DNA from: Planctomycetota bacterium
Lineage (GTDB): Bacteria > Planctomycetota > MHYJ01 > JACPRB01
DNA: 16,423 nt
Assembly: GCA_016200125.1 (NCBI GenBank)
Contig: JACQFK010000023.1
Location: 1 to 16,423, forward strand
Direction: 5' to 3'
The notes under the pieces are model-generated. The model did not search any database. It had not been told where the DNA came from and was given only the letters and a program-made list of their open reading frames with translations. Positions 14,335 to 16,423 of the stretch are shown piece by piece (position 1 is the first letter of the stretch; every line of letters begins with the position of its first letter). A program made the position numbers and the translations under genes.

Positions 14335-14498
14335 GCTGGGCGAAGATAGCGGAAGGCCGGGGGAAAGGGCAACGAATTCGTGTAAGTTCGGGTGTACTTT
14401 GCGGAATCCTATATATACACTTAGAGATGGGCGAGCTTCCAGGCACGGGCGGGACAACCATCTCGGAACGGGCTCGGTTACGTGTAGGAGGGCGCCCC
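14335..14498. promoter_or_regulatory. Divergent promoter region between aguB and the LamG-like protein gene
   Basis: This 164-base gap contains a local A+T-rich block with TATATA at 14410-14415 and again at 14412-14417, inside TATATATA, which can serve as a -10 on either strand. No -35 at a standard spacing stands out on either side, so neither start point is assigned. It is the only sizeable non-coding gap in the right third of the window and lies between two outward-facing genes. Confidence 0.45.
14486..14491 (+). promoter_or_regulatory. Ribosome-binding site deciding the start of the LamG-like protein
   Basis: AGGAGG lies 7 bases before ATG 14499. The frame is also open from ATG 14427, but that start has no such site and would place 24 non-hydrophobic residues ahead of the signal peptide, so 14499 is chosen. 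Confidence 0.85.
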
Positions 14499-16151
14499 AT
14501 GGTCCACTCCACCGCTTCCCGCATCCTCGTCGCCCTGGTTCTGCTTTTCCTCGCCCTCCCCATCGGCGCCCAGCAGGCCGCCAAGCCGGCCCAGGACGAC
14601 AAGAAGACTCCGCAGGAGGAGAAGAAGGCCGCCCAGGACGAGAAGAAGGCCAACGAAGAGGCCGGCAAGAAGGCCGTCGCCGAGTTCGACGTGAAGATCA
14701 AGGAATGTAAAACCATCCCCGAGAAAGCGCTGGCGATCCTGACCTACGGCGACGTCGAACCCAAGGACAAGGTCATGGTCCCGCCGCTCGCCCGGTTCCT
14801 GGGCGCCACCGCGAGCGACATGAACTTCGTGCTTGTAACCTCGGCGGCCGAAGCCCTCGGCCATTTCCGCGGCATCCCGCAGGCCGCGGCGGTGCTGGGC
14901 GGCGCGCTCGCGGGCTACAAGAAGAATCCCTACGTGGCCTCGAAGCTCGTCGCGGCCATCGGCAGGGTGGGCCACGAATCGTCGCTCGCGATGTTCGAGG
15001 AGTCGCTCAAGGGAACCGACCCCAACGCCGCCGTCGGGGCGATCTGGGCGATCGCCGACTTCCCGGGCCACGTCGCCGTTACCGCCCTCTTCGCCGAGGA
15101 CGCGCGGATCGAGGCCGACAAGACGAAGCAGGGGACGAACCTGAAGGCCGAGTACAAGGCGGTGTACGACAAGGTGCAGCCCGAGATCGTGAAGGCCATC
15201 AAGAAGATCACCGGGGAGATCTGGCCCACGATCAAGGAACTGACGATCTGGTGGAAGCGGAACGAGGCGAAGTTCAAGGAGGCCTCCGCCGCCAAGGAGA
15301 AGGAGAAGAAGCCCGAGGCGGCGGCGCGGACGACGCTCCCGCCGGTGCTCCTCGTCGAGCTCTGCTTCAAGGAGAACGCGGGCACGACTCCCGCCAACAG
15401 CGGCGCGTCGGGCGCCGGATTCCCCACGGCCCAGATGACCCCCCAGAAGCCGTCCTGGACCGCCACGGCGGCCCCGAACAGCGGGCCCTCGGCCCTGGAT
15501 TTCGACAAGATGGCGGGCGCCTACGCGGTGGACCTCGGCGGCGGCGCCGGCATCGAGAACCTGAAGAACCTGAAATCGTTCACGATCACCGGCTGGACGA
15601 TCAACTGGGACGTGAAGGAAGGCGCGTCGGACAAGTTCGCCGGCGGCGGCAGCCGCATTCTGAGCTGGTTCAACCCCGGCAAGATCAACGAGGGCGTCGA
15701 GCTCGTGTTCCGCAGCGACGGCAGCCTGCAGCTGGGCATCGGCCAGTGGGCCGAGCAGTCGGCCGCGCGGAGCAAGCCGGAGCAGATTCCGCTGTATGAC
15801 TCGAAGGCCACGAACGCCGGCGCGGAGGCTTCCGCGAAGTGGCGCTTCTTCGCCGTGACCTACGACTCCGGCCTGGCCTCCAGCCACGTGAAGTTCTACA
15901 TCGGAACCACGAATCAGGACCCGAAGCTCATCAATGCCTGCGAATACAATCGCGGCCCCTCGGGCGCGAAGATCTCTCCCGTGCTTACGATCGGCAACGT
16001 CACGCCGATGACCCGCCCGATGGCCCCCGAGCGGACCTACCGCGGGATCCTTGACGACATCCGCATCTTCGGGAGCACGCTCGACGGCTCCGGCGCGCTG
16101 CCCCTCGAGGAGCTCATCAAGATCCAGAACCGGGTGAAGACGGGAGCCTAG
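14499..16151 (+). CDS. Secreted protein with HEAT-like region and C-terminal LamG-like domain
   Basis: A 550-residue exported protein. Residues 1-25 form a signal peptide (ILVALVLLFLALPIGAQ) with a likely cut after GAQ. A Lys/Glu-rich charged segment follows (about 28-60), then an alpha-helical HEAT-like part (about 85-215) with units such as VTSAAEALGHF, VASKLVAAIGRVG and AVGAIWAIADFPG. A second charged linker (about 265-280, KEKEKKPEAAAR) leads into the C-terminal region (about 281-550), which looks like a concanavalin-type LamG/LamGL sandwich: SFTITGWTINW, ILSWF, GVELVFRSDGSLQLGIG, WRFFAVTYDS and the closing YRGILDDIRIFGSTL. Such domains bind glycans or proteins in the envelope or outside. 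No catalytic motif is seen. It faces aguB divergently, and a lipoprotein gene follows 40 bases later. Confidence 0.85.
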   Translation: MVHSTASRILVALVLLFLALPIGAQQAAKPAQDDKKTPQEEKKAAQDEKKANEEAGKKAVAEFDVKIKECKTIPEKALAILTYGDVEPKDKVMVPPLARFLGATASDMNFVLVTSAAEALGHFRGIPQAAAVLGGALAGYKKNPYVASKLVAAIGRVGHESSLAMFEESLKGTDPNAAVGAIWAIADFPGHVAVTALFAEDARIEADKTKQGTNLKAEYKAVYDKVQPEIVKAIKKITGEIWPTIKELTIWWKRNEAKFKEASAAKEKEKKPEAAARTTLPPVLLVELCFKENAGTTPANSGASGAGFPTAQMTPQKPSWTATAAPNSGPSALDFDKMAGAYAVDLGGGAGIENLKNLKSFTITGWTINWDVKEGASDKFAGGGSRILSWFNPGKINEGVELVFRSDGSLQLGIGQWAEQSAARSKPEQIPLYDSKATNAGAEASAKWRFFAVTYDSGLASSHVKFYIGTTNQDPKLINACEYNRGPSGAKISPVLTIGNVTPMTRPMAPERTYRGILDDIRIFGSTLDGSGALPLEELIKIQNRVKTGA

Positions 16152-16191
16152 TTTTTCTGTAACAGCAGCGGCGCTCCGGTCGATTACCGGG

Positions 16192-16423
16192 ATGAATCGA
16201 CTCTCGGCCGCGCTCCTCCTCGTCGTCGCCGGCTGCTCGGCGGCCGCGCCCCCCGCGCTCCAGACCGCGCCCCCGCCCACCGGCTGGAGCAGCTTCAGCG
16301 TCGCCCTTCCTCCGCATCCGGCCGCCGCGGCGCTCTGTCCCGCCTCGCCTTTCGGCATCAACACCGCCCTGCGGCCCGACGCACCCGACGCCGAGGCGAG
16401 GCTCATCGCCATGGAGAACGCGG
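16192..16423 (+). CDS. Lipoprotein, N-terminal fragment (3' partial)
   Basis: The frame from ATG 16192 stays open to the window edge. The first residues, MNRLSAALLLVVAGCSAAAP, form a type II signal peptide with lipobox VAGC, so the protein should be lipid-anchored at Cys15. An Ala/Pro-rich linker follows, and from about residue 56 the text reads SPFGINTALRPDAPDAEARL then IAMENA. That pattern of a strand with FGINTAL followed by a helix resembles the first beta-alpha unit of TIM-barrel glycosidases (GH5/GH39-like). This is a weak inference from very little sequence. The ribosome-binding site is poor (CCGGG only). It may form a unit with the LamG-like gene 40 bases upstream, as no terminator hairpin is obvious between them. 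Confidence 0.6.
   Translation, partial: MNRLSAALLLVVAGCSAAAPPALQTAPPPTGWSSFSVALPPHPAAAALCPASPFGINTALRPDAPDAEARLIAMENA

Noticed and set aside
14335..14457. Upstream extension of aguB
   Set aside because: The added 41 residues are not part of the nitrilase fold and overlap the A+T-rich promoter block. The family start coincides with GTG 14334.
14478..16412. Long open frame antisense to the LamG-like protein
   Set aside because: Low-complexity Leu/Gly/Arg text. The sense gene has a signal peptide, a ribosome-binding site and a recognisable domain.
1..16423. tRNA or rRNA genes
   Set aside because: No cloverleaf or conserved rRNA stretches were noticed by eye. A covariance-model scan was not possible.

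Overview
The window is about two-thirds G+C and densely coded, with no RNA genes, insertion sequences or CRISPR arrays visible. Two eukaryote-like Ser/Thr kinases with extracytoplasmic modules, a GspE-N-like domain fused to a kinase, HEAT-repeat and LamG-like proteins, and an ECF sigma factor together point to an uncultured Planctomycetota-like bacterium. This is an inference from gene content only. Acidobacteria, Myxococcota or a related candidate phylum are not excluded.

Layout. Positions 1-2804 (+ strand) hold the end of a membrane Ser/Thr kinase with a Cache sensor, an unrecognised soluble protein that may be a degenerate GspE-N-like protein, and a thioredoxin-fold [2Fe-2S] ferredoxin. 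Positions 2801-7804 (- strand) form a two-gene unit: a 952-residue Ser/Thr kinase with an outer jelly-roll-like domain, then a HEAT-repeat protein with a ubiquitin-like N-terminus. The last HEAT codons share a CTAG stop palindrome with the ferredoxin gene. Divergent from the kinase, 7927-8736 (+) encodes a zinc-ribbon membrane protein. Positions 8783-10828 (+) encode a secreted M61 metallopeptidase whose PDZ domain runs directly into a macro domain. This is the most unusual item here.

Convergent with it at 10857-11602 (-) is a secreted-looking protein ending in a tyrosine-rich tail. Positions 11705-12387 (+) encode an ECF sigma factor. A long palindrome separates it from the convergent aguB-aguA operon (14334-12449, -), which turns agmatine into putrescine. 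Positions 14499-16151 (+) encode a secreted protein with a HEAT-like region and a LamG-like domain, and 16192 to the end is the start of a lipoprotein gene.

Three genes (HEAT protein, Tyr-rich protein, sigma factor) each need exactly one extra base to read as one complete protein. Either the assembly carries single-base deletions or these genes are frameshifted. The common theme of the window is envelope sensing: kinases with outer sensors, a sigma factor, and exported proteins with binding domains. The polyamine operon is a separate metabolic unit.
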